From: Bacillota bacterium
GTDB taxonomy: Bacteria; Bacillota; Limnochordia; Darwinibacteriales; Darwinibacteriaceae
Direction: 5' to 3'
NCBI GenBank assembly: GCA_029776155.1
Contig: JAKOTU010000023.1
Coordinates: forward strand, 19,720-83,719
DNA: 64,000 nt
Below the pieces are notes generated by a model. That model was not told where the DNA came from and made no database searches. It saw only the letters and a list, made by a program, of their open reading frames with translations. The position numbers and the translations under genes were made by a program. Shown piece by piece: positions 24,536 to 32,295 of this stretch. Positions within the stretch are counted from its first letter, which is position 1. The number at the start of each line of letters is the position of its first letter.

Positions 24536-27500
24536 ATGTCCAAACACAAAGAGCTGCAGGCGGTTAACGGCTATCTCAGGAACATAGCAAGGAAAGTCCT
24601 GGATCAGGGAATTACTGAACACAGTTACCGCGGTGATCTTCAGAACCTGCTCACCGACCTGCTTCCCCAAATCCAGATCATCAACGAGCCTAAGAGACAA
24701 GACTTTGGTGCTCCCGATTTTGTGCTCAAACGCGGCCAGCTGCCCATCGGTTACATCGAAACGAAAACCGTTGGCGCAGCCCTAGACGAGGTGGAGCGTT
24801 CCGAGCAGATTGTGCGTTACCTAAACAGCCTAGACAATCTGATCCTCACAGATTTTCTGGATTTCCGCTTCTTCCGGTACGGGGAAAAGGTGCAGGAAGT
24901 GAAGCTGGCCGCGGTGGGCGCCGGTAAGCTGCGGGCCTATCCAGAGCTCCACGGCCTCTTTGTGGATTTCATCAAGGAATTTGCTGCCTTCACAGGGGAA
25001 ACCATTTCCTCCGCCGAACAGCTGGCCAAGATCATGGCGCGCAAGGCCAGGATCATGGAGGAGGTAATCCTCAAGGCCCTCCTCAGTGATGCACCGGATC
25101 AAGCCCTACGACAGCAGTATGAGGCCTTTAGGAAGATTCTAATCCACGATCTGACTGAGGCTACTTTCGCCGATATCTATGCCCAAACGGTTGCTTACGG
25201 CATGTTTGCCGCTAGATTGCATGATACTCACCCCCAGGATTTTTCCAGGTTCAAGGCCGCCGCTTTGATCCCGGAGCGGAATCCTTTCTTGCGCAACCTG
25301 TTTGGTTATATCGCTGCCTTCGACCTAGACCAGCGCATCGCTTGGGTGGTCGAAGCTCTGGCTGATGTGTTCCGCAACACAGATGTGGCGGCGATCGTCA
25401 GAAACAGTCGTTCGGGACCAGGTGACCCCTTAATCCATTTTTACGAGACGTTTTTGGCTGAGTACGATCCAGCCATGCGCGAAAAACGCGGCGTGTACTA
25501 TACTCCAGAACCTGTGGTGAGATTCATCGTACGCGCGGTTGACCAGCTGCTGAAGGACAAGTTCGGGATCAGAGACGGCCTGGCAGATACCGGGAAGACC
25601 CAAATCAAGGTCAAACGGATCACAAAGAAGGTGGACGTGGATGTACATCGGGTGCAGATTTTGGACCCGGCCGCGGGTACGGGAACATTCCTAGCCGAGG
25701 TGACCAAACACATCTATCACCAACTCCAAACTGACCGGGGGGTTTGGAGCGACTACGTGGACAACCACTTGATTCCTCGCCTCAACGGCTTTGAACTGCT
25801 CATGGCTCCGTATGCCATGGCCCATCTCAAGCTAGATTTGCTGTTGGAGGAGACGGGATATGTACCTACAAAAGCCGGGCAGCGGCTCAAGGTCTATCTG
25901 AGCAATGCCTTGGAAGAACCCCATCCAGAGGCGGGCAGCCTGTTTGCCTCGTGGCTGGCCAATGAGGCGAACGAAGCCAGTTTCATCAAAAGGGACACGC
26001 CCATCATGGTCATCCTTGGCAATCCGCCCTATAGGGGCCATTCTGCCAACCGCGGCCGCTGGATCGAACAGATGATCGAGGACTATAAAAAGGAGCCTGC
26101 CGGAGGCCCCCTGCAGGAACGCAATCCCAAATGGCTGCAGGATGACTACGTGAAGTTCATCCGCTTCGGGGAGTATTACATTGCGCGCAACCAGGAAGGG
26201 ATCCTAGCCTTTATCAACAACCATGCGTTTCTGGATAATCCCACCTTTCGAGGCATGCGGTGGTCGCTGCTGAGGACCTTCGATGAGCTCTTCATCATTG
26301 ACCTGCACGGCAATGCCAAGCGCAGGGAAGTAAGCCCAGACGGTTCCCCCGATCAGAACATCTTTGACATCAGCCAAGGTGTCTCCATCAATATCTTCGT
26401 GAAATACAAGCAGAGCAAAAAGAAGGCCGGTCTAGCTAAAGTGTACCGCTTCGACCTGTATGGACCCAGGGAACACAAATACCGCTTTTTGGAGGAGCAC
26501 ACTTTAGATCAAGTGCCCTTCTCCGAAGTAACGCTGTACCCGCCTTATTACTCCTTTACCGAACATAATCAAGGTTTGAGCAGGCAGTACGAGCATGACA
26601 GTTTCAGCATTCGCGACCTATTCCCGGCAAGTTCACCAGGGCTGGTAACTGCCCGGGACCATTTCTCCATTCACTTTACCAAGGAATCTTTGATCAACGC
26701 CACTCGGGAGTTCTTGTCCCTCAGTGTGGAGCAAGCCCGGGAAAGGTTTGGCCTCGGCCGGGATACCAAGGAGTGGACGGTGGCGGGGGCCAGGAGTGAC
26801 CTGCTCGCCATCGGTCCCAGCCCTGACCACATTATCAAGCTGGCCTACCGCCCCTTTGATGACCGATACACCTACTACACAGGGAGGTCTAAAGGGTATC
26901 ACTGCCGTCCAAGGAGAATTACCAATCATTTCCTGCAGGGCAGCAACCTGGGCTTGGTCACAGTGCGGCGGCAGCTGGAGAGTATGCCCACAGCCTATTA
27001 CTTCGTCACCAAACACATGATCTCCAATGGGTTTATCCGCTCAGACAGCGTGAGTATCGATTATGTGTTCCCCTTGTATATCTACGCGGGCGATCTGCCT
27101 GGGCATTGGGAGCGGACTCCAAATCTCAATGGTCGTATCCTCAGCGTTTTCGAGGAAAGGCTAGGCTTGAAATTCGTCAACGAGCCAGGAGAAACCACAG
27201 ATACTTTCGCACCGCTAGATGTGTTCAACTACGTCTATGCCTGGCTGCACAGCCCCACCTACAGGGCCCGTTTTGCTGAAGTGCTAAAGCGGGATTTCCC
27301 GCGCGTGCCATACCCATGGGGCCGTGAAGAGTTCTGGGAGCTGGTTAGGCTTGGGGATGAGCTGCGGAAAGCCCATCTGATGGAGGATTTGGATACAGGC
27401 GCGTATGCAGGCTTCCAGCAGCCCGGGAGCGGTCTGATCACGGATGTGCGGTACGATGGCTCGAGGGTATGGATCAATGACCGCCAATTCTTTGACAACG

Positions 27501-27679
27501 TGCCAGAAACGGCCTGGAATTTCCACATAGGCGGCTATCAACCAGCCCAGAAGTGGCTCAAGGACCGGAAACAGCGCACGCTGGGCTTCGATGATGTGCG
27601 CCACTATCAGCGGATCATCGCAGCGCTCATGGCAACGGACCGGCTCATGTGTGCCATCGACCAGGTTGTGGAGGCCTAA
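24536..27679 (+). CDS. Single-chain nuclease-DNA methyltransferase, type ISP/IIG-like restriction-modification enzyme
   Basis: This is a 1047-residue protein. The N-terminal 150 residues look like a PD-(D/E)XK nuclease (GAPDFVLKRGQ, then IGYIETK supplying Asp, Glu and Lys). The middle is a gamma-class N6-adenine methyltransferase with motif I LDPAAGTGTFLAEV and motif IV ILGNPPYRG. The C-terminal 400 residues resemble the ISP-type C-terminal/target-recognition region (YRPFDDRYTYYTG, DYVFPLYIYAG). Classical ISP enzymes also contain a helicase between nuclease and methyltransferase; none is seen here, so it may act like a IIG enzyme. No separate specificity or restriction gene is adjacent. ATG follows GGGAGGGG; terminators flank the gene. 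Confidence 0.8.
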   Translation: MSKHKELQAVNGYLRNIARKVLDQGITEHSYRGDLQNLLTDLLPQIQIINEPKRQDFGAPDFVLKRGQLPIGYIETKTVGAALDEVERSEQIVRYLNSLDNLILTDFLDFRFFRYGEKVQEVKLAAVGAGKLRAYPELHGLFVDFIKEFAAFTGETISSAEQLAKIMARKARIMEEVILKALLSDAPDQALRQQYEAFRKILIHDLTEATFADIYAQTVAYGMFAARLHDTHPQDFSRFKAAALIPERNPFLRNLFGYIAAFDLDQRIAWVVEALADVFRNTDVAAIVRNSRSGPGDPLIHFYETFLAEYDPAMREKRGVYYTPEPVVRFIVRAVDQLLKDKFGIRDGLADTGKTQIKVKRITKKVDVDVHRVQILDPAAGTGTFLAEVTKHIYHQLQTDRGVWSDYVDNHLIPRLNGFELLMAPYAMAHLKLDLLLEETGYVPTKAGQRLKVYLSNALEEPHPEAGSLFASWLANEANEASFIKRDTPIMVILGNPPYRGHSANRGRWIEQMIEDYKKEPAGGPLQERNPKWLQDDYVKFIRFGEYYIARNQEGILAFINNHAFLDNPTFRGMRWSLLRTFDELFIIDLHGNAKRREVSPDGSPDQNIFDISQGVSINIFVKYKQSKKKAGLAKVYRFDLYGPREHKYRFLEEHTLDQVPFSEVTLYPPYYSFTEHNQGLSRQYEHDSFSIRDLFPASSPGLVTARDHFSIHFTKESLINATREFLSLSVEQARERFGLGRDTKEWTVAGARSDLLAIGPSPDHIIKLAYRPFDDRYTYYTGRSKGYHCRPRRITNHFLQGSNLGLVTVRRQLESMPTAYYFVTKHMISNGFIRSDSVSIDYVFPLYIYAGDLPGHWERTPNLNGRILSVFEERLGLKFVNEPGETTDTFAPLDVFNYVYAWLHSPTYRARFAEVLKRDFPRVPYPWGREEFWELVRLGDELRKAHLMEDLDTGAYAGFQQPGSGLITDVRYDGSRVWINDRQFFDNVPETAWNFHIGGYQPAQKWLKDRKQRTLGFDDVRHYQRIIAALMATDRLMCAIDQVVEA

Positions 27680-27774
27680 GGGAAGGGCGCCACGCGGCTC
27701 CCAGGGAGGGCTCTCCCCTTCTCATCTTGGAACTTCGCATAAGAGATATTATGTAAACTTGGCAGTTTCTGAAG

Positions 27775-27810
27775 AACGAGACGGGAAAACGGACTCCCCC
27801 GTCTCGTTTT
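27775..27810 (+). terminator. Terminator after the restriction-modification gene
   Basis: AACGAGACGGG at 27775-27785 pairs with CCCGTCTCGTT at 27798-27808 around a 12-base loop, followed by a short TTTT. It lies about 95 bases after the stop and could serve the convergent minus-strand transcript as well. Confidence 0.75.
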
Positions 27811-27813
27811 CTG

Positions 27814-28116
27814 TCAGAGGACGCGCTTATAACAGCGATAATGATCTAAAATCTCAAACCCGGAGCTCTGGGCGGCGTGCAGCTCCAGGTCACTACCTTC
27901 CGCGATGAAGTACACAACTTCCTCCAGCTCCGGGCACTCCCGGTTGCCGTTGGAGCGTGGTTTTAACAAGTTCTCCATAACGTCGGCCCTGGGTCCGCGG
28001 TGAAAAGGCCATACGTTCTAGCAAATATGCTGGCACGGATTTCGCCGTGTTGACTCCCAGGCGAATGCGATCATGTGTTCGTCAATATTCTGCAGCTCCT
28101 TAGGCACAGCGTTCAC
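27814..28116 (-). pseudogene. Frameshifted remnant of a small gene downstream of trpS
   Basis: On the minus strand a GTG at 28116 lies seven bases after the trpS stop, with AGGGG in front. It opens a frame (NAVPKELQNIDEHMIAFAW) that meets a stop after about 33 codons. Protein-like sequence continues in a second frame (LGVNTAKSVPAYLLERM) and then in a third (ENLL, then NRECPELEEVVYFIAEG, ending at 27814). The last part alone is a 54-codon ORF from ATG at 27978. Two frame changes in 300 bases suggest gene decay, or sequencing errors. The family is not recognised. Confidence 0.5.
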
Positions 28117-28123
28117 CGTGCCC

Positions 28124-29209
28124 CTAAAGGGCCATGTTCATCACTTCCCGCACTTCCTCCAGGGTTTTGATGGCTTCTTCCCGGGCAGCACGGATACCTT
28201 CCCGGAGTACCTGGCGGATATAGTCGGGGTTCTTTTCCAGTTCTCTGCGCCGAGCGCGCAGCGGCCGCAGGTATTCGTTGAGTGATTCGGTAAGCATCCT
28301 CTTCAACTGACCAGCCCCCCCATCCCCGATTTCTGCCGCAACTTCTTCAGGGGAACGGCCCGTGGTGAGCGCGGTCAAAAGCAGCAAGTTAGATACCTCT
28401 GGCCTGTTTTCCGGATCGTAGGTGATGATGCGTTCCGAGTCGGTCTTAGCCCTCTTAATCAGCCGTGCAGTCTCGTCTTCGTCGGCACTGAGCATAATGG
28501 CATTGTTCCTGCTCTTGCTCATCTTCTGGGCACCATCCAGGCCCAGGATGAGAGGTGCTTCGCTCAACAGTGCCTGGGGTTCTGGGAAGACCGGGCGGCC
28601 CTGGGCAAAACGGTTGTTGAAGCGGCGGGCAATTGTGCGCGTAAGCTCCAAGTGGGGCAGCTGGTCCTTGCCCACCGGCACAACCGTTGCCTTACAGAAC
28701 AGGATATCAGCTGCTTGATGCACGGGATAGGTGTACATGCCGGCATTGATGCTTTTCAACCCAGCAGCGGCGATTTCTTCCTTCACCGTGGGATTGCGAT
28801 CAAGCTCGGCCATGGTCACCAGAGTAAGAAAGGGCAGCAACAGCTGGTTGAGCTCCGGCACATGGCTGTGCGGGAAGATGAAGGTTTTGCCATTGCTGGG
28901 GTCCAGCCCTGCCGCGATGTAATCGATGGTGAGCTGCTGGACGTTCTCGCTGATGGTCTCGAACGTCTCCCGATCGGTGAGCACCTGGTAATCGGCGATG
29001 ACGATGAAGGTGGGCACACCTAACTTGTGCAGGCGCACCCGGTTCTGCAGGGAACCAAAGTAGTGCCCGATGTGCAGGCGTCCCGTGGGCCGGTCGCCAG
29101 TGAGGAGCTTATGTTTTTCGGGATTCTGCTCCAGATCCTTTTCCAGCTCTCTACTTCTGGCCAAAGAGGCCTCAAAGGTGCCAAAATCGACGCGTTCAGC
29201 GGTGGTCAC
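28124..29209 (-). CDS. trpS: Tryptophan--tRNA ligase
   Basis: This is a class I aminoacyl-tRNA synthetase charging tRNA-Trp. The HIGH motif is in GRLHIGHYFG and the KMSKS motif in GAQKMSKSRNN; the NPTVKEE and MYTYPVHQAADIL segments are typical of bacterial TrpRS. The 361-residue length includes a short N-terminal extension of about 30 residues. GTG start behind GGAAAGG. It is preceded by a full T-box leader reading Trp codon UGG, so transcription should rise when uncharged tRNA-Trp accumulates. Confidence 0.96.
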   Translation of the reverse strand: MTTAERVDFGTFEASLARSRELEKDLEQNPEKHKLLTGDRPTGRLHIGHYFGSLQNRVRLHKLGVPTFIVIADYQVLTDRETFETISENVQQLTIDYIAAGLDPSNGKTFIFPHSHVPELNQLLLPFLTLVTMAELDRNPTVKEEIAAAGLKSINAGMYTYPVHQAADILFCKATVVPVGKDQLPHLELTRTIARRFNNRFAQGRPVFPEPQALLSEAPLILGLDGAQKMSKSRNNAIMLSADEDETARLIKRAKTDSERIITYDPENRPEVSNLLLLTALTTGRSPEEVAAEIGDGGAGQLKRMLTESLNEYLRPLRARRRELEKNPDYIRQVLREGIRAAREEAIKTLEEVREVMNMAL

Positions 29210-29273
29210 TGTTCCATCATCCTTTCCTTCCGTTCACAACTAGTGATTGCTGCCTAGGTTTTGCCGTAGGTAT

Positions 29274-29503
29274 AAAAAAACGCCCCCAGATAAGGGACGA
29301 TAACTACCGCGGTGCCACCCTAGTTGATCGCAGCTGCGATCCGCTCTTTCCCGTAACGGGGGAACTCCGGCTGAGCCTACTGCCTGTTCAGCCCAGCGAC
29401 TCCAGGGCCCATTCCCTTCGTATCTGGGTCGATATCCCACCAGCTTATCGACTCTCTGAACCAGAGGGACGAAGGTACTCTTCCCCTTCCCAGTCGTTGC
29501 CTT
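29274..29503 (-). promoter_or_regulatory. T-box riboswitch leader of trpS (Trp specifier)
   Basis: The T-box sequence AGGGTGGCACCGCGG on the minus strand spans plus 29306-29320. A terminator helix (CGCCCC at 29281-29286 with GGGACG at 29294-29299) followed by a T run (plus A at 29274-29280) lies downstream. Upstream is a stem I region with an AGAGAGTCGA-type bulge. The specifier position, judged by the downstream CCCTGGAG context, holds TGG (plus 29409-29411), the Trp codon, in agreement with the gene controlled. Confidence 0.9.
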
Positions 29504-29509
29504 AGGGTC

Positions 29510-29539
29510 ATTATACCTGGTCGGCACTGGAAAAGTCAA
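29510..29539 (-). promoter_or_regulatory. Promoter of the trpS T-box leader
   Basis: On the minus strand TTGACT (plus 29534-29539) and TATAAT (plus 29510-29515) have an 18-base spacer. The expected start lies directly before the T-box stem I. Confidence 0.8.
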
Positions 29540-29654
29540 GAACTGAGCCCAAGAGACAATTTAGTACCAGGTGCGAAAACTGGTGCGAAGGGAACCAGCG
29601 GCAGACAGCGAAATTCAGAGGCTATACTCTACTCTGGAGAAAGGATGGAAAACT

Positions 29655-30497
29655 GTGACGGAAAAAATCAAACTGTTTACCGACAGTGCGTCGGATATAC
29701 CCGAAATATACCGCCAGCGCTATGATGTTGGTGTTGTTCCCCTCAGCGTGATCTTCGGAGATGAAGAGTACAAAGACGGCGTCACCCTTTCGGTGGTTGA
29801 TTTCTGGAAAAAGCTCGCCGTCAGCCGGGAGCTGCCCAGCACCAACCAGGCGGCTCCCCAAGATTTTGTCGATGCCTTCGAACCCTACATCAAAGATGGC
29901 TGGACCATCCTTTACATCGGCATCTCTAGTAAACTCAGCGGTACAGTGCAAAGCTGCCACATCGCCAAAGAGCTTTTGGGCACCGACCGCATTCACGTCT
30001 TCGATTCCAGGTCTGCGTCGGTGGGAGAAACACTGCTGGTGATCACGGCAGGCGAAATGCTTAAGCGCGGTCACAGCCTAGGGGAAATCCTCGTACAGCT
30101 GGAAATCGACCGAGCCACCTCGGGAGCCTACTTCACCATCGACTCCCTGACCCACCTGGTGAAAGGGGGCCGGTTAACCAAAACCCAAGGCTTGGTTGGC
30201 TCCATGCTTAAGATCAAGCCCATCCTGCGCATTACCGAAGAAGGGACAGTGGAAGTGGATGACAAGGTCCGTTCCATGAAAAAAGCCCTGCAGACCTTAG
30301 TCAGCAAGGCAAAAGGGCATCGGCTTGATTTCACCCAGCGCAGGGTTGCCGTAGTGCACAGTTACGGCGCGGAGGCCGTAGACGAACTGAAAGCTCTGGT
30401 GCAGCAGGAACTCCAGCCGCGGGAGATTGTGGAAGGCCTAATCGGACCCACGGTGGGCACCCACGCCGGTCCCGGCGGTCTGGCCCTCTTCTTTTAG
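29655..30497 (+). CDS. DegV family fatty-acid-binding protein
   Basis: This is a 280-residue two-domain DegV protein. Such proteins bind a single fatty acid and, in some Firmicutes (FakB), present it to the FakA kinase. The N-terminal LFTDSASDIP, a STNQAAPQDF loop, GISSKLSGTVQS and the C-terminal IGPTVGTHAGPGGLALFF are family hallmarks. GTG at 29655 with AAAGGATGG upstream is preferred; an upstream in-frame extension to 29571 lacks a good site. The last 60 bases overlap the convergent mutT-like gene. No fakA is nearby. Confidence 0.9.
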   Translation: MTEKIKLFTDSASDIPEIYRQRYDVGVVPLSVIFGDEEYKDGVTLSVVDFWKKLAVSRELPSTNQAAPQDFVDAFEPYIKDGWTILYIGISSKLSGTVQSCHIAKELLGTDRIHVFDSRSASVGETLLVITAGEMLKRGHSLGEILVQLEIDRATSGAYFTIDSLTHLVKGGRLTKTQGLVGSMLKIKPILRITEEGTVEVDDKVRSMKKALQTLVSKAKGHRLDFTQRRVAVVHSYGAEAVDELKALVQQELQPREIVEGLIGPTVGTHAGPGGLALFF

Positions 30498-30863
30498 GCT
30501 CTTGGCGATGGGTACGTTAGCCTCAGCCAGATCGTACTCATCCAGCTGAGCGACGGGTACCCAGGCGTAAGCGGAATGGACCCTGAGGGTGACCTCTCCC
30601 CCCACCTGCTTGGCCAGATAGGCTACAATGAGGAAATCCCCATGATCGTAGTGGGCATGCACCGCTTGGTAGATCTGCTCCACTTCGATTTGGATACCCA
30701 GTTCTTCCTCGATTTCCCGCACGAGGCACTGCTCGGGGGTTTCGCCGTTCTCCAGCTTACCGCCTGGGAACTCCCATTTCCCAGACAGGGCTCCTCCTTT
30801 GCGTTGGCAGAGTAGGACTTCATCGCCGCGCTGAATAATGGCTGCAATCACAGGCAGTGGCAT
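30438..30863 (-). CDS. mutT: NUDIX hydrolase, MutT-like (8-oxo-dGTP diphosphatase type)
   Basis: The 141-residue NUDIX protein has a complete NUDIX box, running from GGKLENGE through REIEEELGI. WEFPGG before it is typical of MutT and CTP pyrophosphohydrolases that clean the nucleotide pool. ATG at 30863 follows GGAGG; ATGs further upstream lack such a site. The catalytic domain ends near AKSLKEEG. The remaining tail of about 16 residues is antisense to the degV 3' end, suggesting that the original stop was lost. Confidence 0.88.
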   Translation of the reverse strand: MPLPVIAAIIQRGDEVLLCQRKGGALSGKWEFPGGKLENGETPEQCLVREIEEELGIQIEVEQIYQAVHAHYDHGDFLIVAYLAKQVGGEVTLRVHSAYAWVPVAQLDEYDLAEANVPIAKSLKEEGQTAGTGVGAHRGSD

Positions 30864-30922
30864 TCTTCTGACCTCCATACTACTCTTCGTCCAGCCCACA
30901 GCCTGCACCTGAAGGCCAGCAT

Positions 30923-30955
30923 AAGAAAAGCCAGTTCGGACTAGGCTGAACTGGC
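30923..30955 (-). terminator. Terminator downstream of tRNA-fMet
   Basis: GCCAGTTC and GAACTGGC (plus 30930-30937 and 30948-30955) form an 8-bp stem on the minus strand, followed by TTTTCTTAT. It lies 14 bases after the tRNA. Confidence 0.8.
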
Positions 30956-30968
30956 ACCATTTTCATTT

Positions 30969-31045
<77 letters not shown>

Positions 31046-31056
31046 TCACCGACTAT

Positions 31057-31085
31057 ATCTTAACCCATCTTGCCGCTTTTGTCAA
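31057..31085 (-). promoter_or_regulatory. Promoter of tRNA-fMet
   Basis: On the minus strand TTGACA (plus 31080-31085) and TAAGAT (plus 31057-31062) are 17 bases apart. The -10 ends 11 bases upstream of the tRNA 5' end. Confidence 0.8.
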
Positions 31086-31105
31086 GGGTCATTGGGAGCC
31101 AGCCG

Positions 31106-31432
31106 TCAGCTGGCAGAGATCCACTTATCAAGCCGTGCGGCGATGATTTCCTTGGGCATAACGCCCACCAGGCGATCCACTTCTTGGCCATCTTTGAAGA
31201 TGATCATGGTGGGAATGCTCATAACCCCATACTGCCTTGCTGTATACTGGTTGGCATCAACATCCAGCTTGGCGATTTGGGCCTTACCCTCGTAATCACG
31301 GGCGAGCTCATCCACAATGGGAGCCAGCATCCGGCAGGGGCCGCACCAGGCAGCCCAGAAGTCTACAAAGGATACTCCCTTATAATTCAAGATCTTGCTT
31401 TGAAAATCTTGATCGGTCACTACCATTGGCAT
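31106..31432 (-). CDS. trxA: Thioredoxin
   Basis: The product is a 108-residue thioredoxin with the canonical active site in FWAAWCGPCRML and the cis-Pro segment VMSIPTMIIFKDG. It reduces protein disulfides in the cytosol. ATG at 31432 follows AAGGAGG; the longer frame would run through the promoter and operator region. It has its own strong promoter, which contains a perfect 9-3-9 inverted repeat resembling a CsoR/CstR-type operator, so it may respond to copper or reactive sulfur rather than being purely constitutive. Confidence 0.95.
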   Translation of the reverse strand: MPMVVTDQDFQSKILNYKGVSFVDFWAAWCGPCRMLAPIVDELARDYEGKAQIAKLDVDANQYTARQYGVMSIPTMIIFKDGQEVDRLVGVMPKEIIAARLDKWISAS

Positions 31433-31477
31433 CTGTACATCCTCCTTCACAGGACATCGTTCTCCGCTTTCACCCCT

Positions 31478-31506
31478 AGTATATACCCCCACGGGGTATA
31501 TGTCAA
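31478..31506 (-). promoter_or_regulatory. Promoter of trxA
   Basis: On the minus strand TTGACA (plus 31501-31506) and TATACT (plus 31478-31483) are separated by 17 bases. The whole spacer is occupied by an inverted repeat. Confidence 0.85.
31481..31501. promoter_or_regulatory. CsoR/CstR-like operator in the trxA promoter
   Basis: ATATACCCC-CAC-GGGGTATAT is a perfect 9-bp inverted repeat with a 3-base centre. G/C tracts flanked by TAT/ATA are the hallmark of operators of the CsoR family (copper-sensing CsoR, persulfide-sensing CstR). It covers the spacer and most of the -10, a repressing position. No csoR gene is in this window. Confidence 0.65.
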
Positions 31507-31509
31507 CCC

Positions 31510-32274
31510 CTAGACGACCAGTCGTACCTGGCAGGACTCATTTCTGCACACTAGTACCTTTCCCTGCTGCTCTTCAACCACGTGCATGGCGGCGCCGCAG
31601 GTAGGGCATCCGTAGATGAGGGCCTCGGGATAGACTAAAGCCCTGCGCCCCGAGGCATAATCCTGTAGATGGCGAAAGACCTCCACCAGGAGCATCACAT
31701 CCTCCCGGGCCCGGTGGGCATTGGCGTAAGCACCTTCCAACCGAAAGTGGTACATCAAGTTGCTCAGCCGATGGCTCCCTCCTCCGCCGGGATAGACAGC
31801 CAGTCTGGGAAAGAGCTCTCTGCTGATGGTGAGCGTATCGATGCCTGCTCCACCCAGCTCCAGAAGATTGTTGCGCCGGAACATGGCATTAAGGAAGCGC
31901 AGATCAAACTGGAGGTTATGGGCCACCGGAGTACCCAGGCCAATGAACTCCCGCACAACCGGTGCCACCTCCGCTTCCACCGGAGCATCCTTGAGGTCTG
32001 CATCGGTTAGCCCCGTGATCTCCGTTATTTCCTTGGGCAGCGGACGCTGGGGGTTGATCAGCGTCTCATACTCAGCCACTTCCCCGTCCTTGCTTAAAGA
32101 GAGCATGAAGATCTCGATGATGCGGTCCCGCTGATGGTCTAGACCCGTTGTCTCCACGTCCAAAAAAATCAGTCTGTCCGAAATGGCAACCAGCCCCTCC
32201 TGAGCAACCTCTCTATCTCCTCCCTCATTTCGCCTTGGACATGGAAATCCCTCCAAATATGCCAAATCTGCCAT
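31510..32274 (-). CDS. DnaQ-like 3'-5' exonuclease with C-terminal zinc-ribbon-like tail
   Basis: The DEDDh exonuclease fold is shown by Exo I FLDVETTGLD, Exo II VAHNLQFDLRF and Exo III AHRAREDV (His and Asp). It resembles PolC-type or epsilon-type proofreading exonucleases but is free-standing. The last 45 residues contain CPTCG and a second Cys pair (VCRNESCQ), a probable zinc ribbon. Start is uncertain: ATG at 32274 has no ribosome binding site; a strong AGGAGGGG lies further in, before a CTG at about residue 29. It lies 21 bases behind the DUF438 gene. Confidence 0.85.
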   Translation of the reverse strand: MADLAYLEGFPCPRRNEGGDREVAQEGLVAISDRLIFLDVETTGLDHQRDRIIEIFMLSLSKDGEVAEYETLINPQRPLPKEITEITGLTDADLKDAPVEAEVAPVVREFIGLGTPVAHNLQFDLRFLNAMFRRNNLLELGGAGIDTLTISRELFPRLAVYPGGGGSHRLSNLMYHFRLEGAYANAHRAREDVMLLVEVFRHLQDYASGRRALVYPEALIYGCPTCGAAMHVVEEQQGKVLVCRNESCQVRLVV

Positions 32275-32295
32275 TTGGAGGGAGCATGAACTTGC

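Noticed and set aside
32251..32280. Inverted repeat CTCCAAAT/ATTTGGAG as a terminator of the DUF438 gene
   Set aside because: There is no T run on either side, the loop is long, and it overlaps the start region of the exonuclease gene; it may be a chance repeat.
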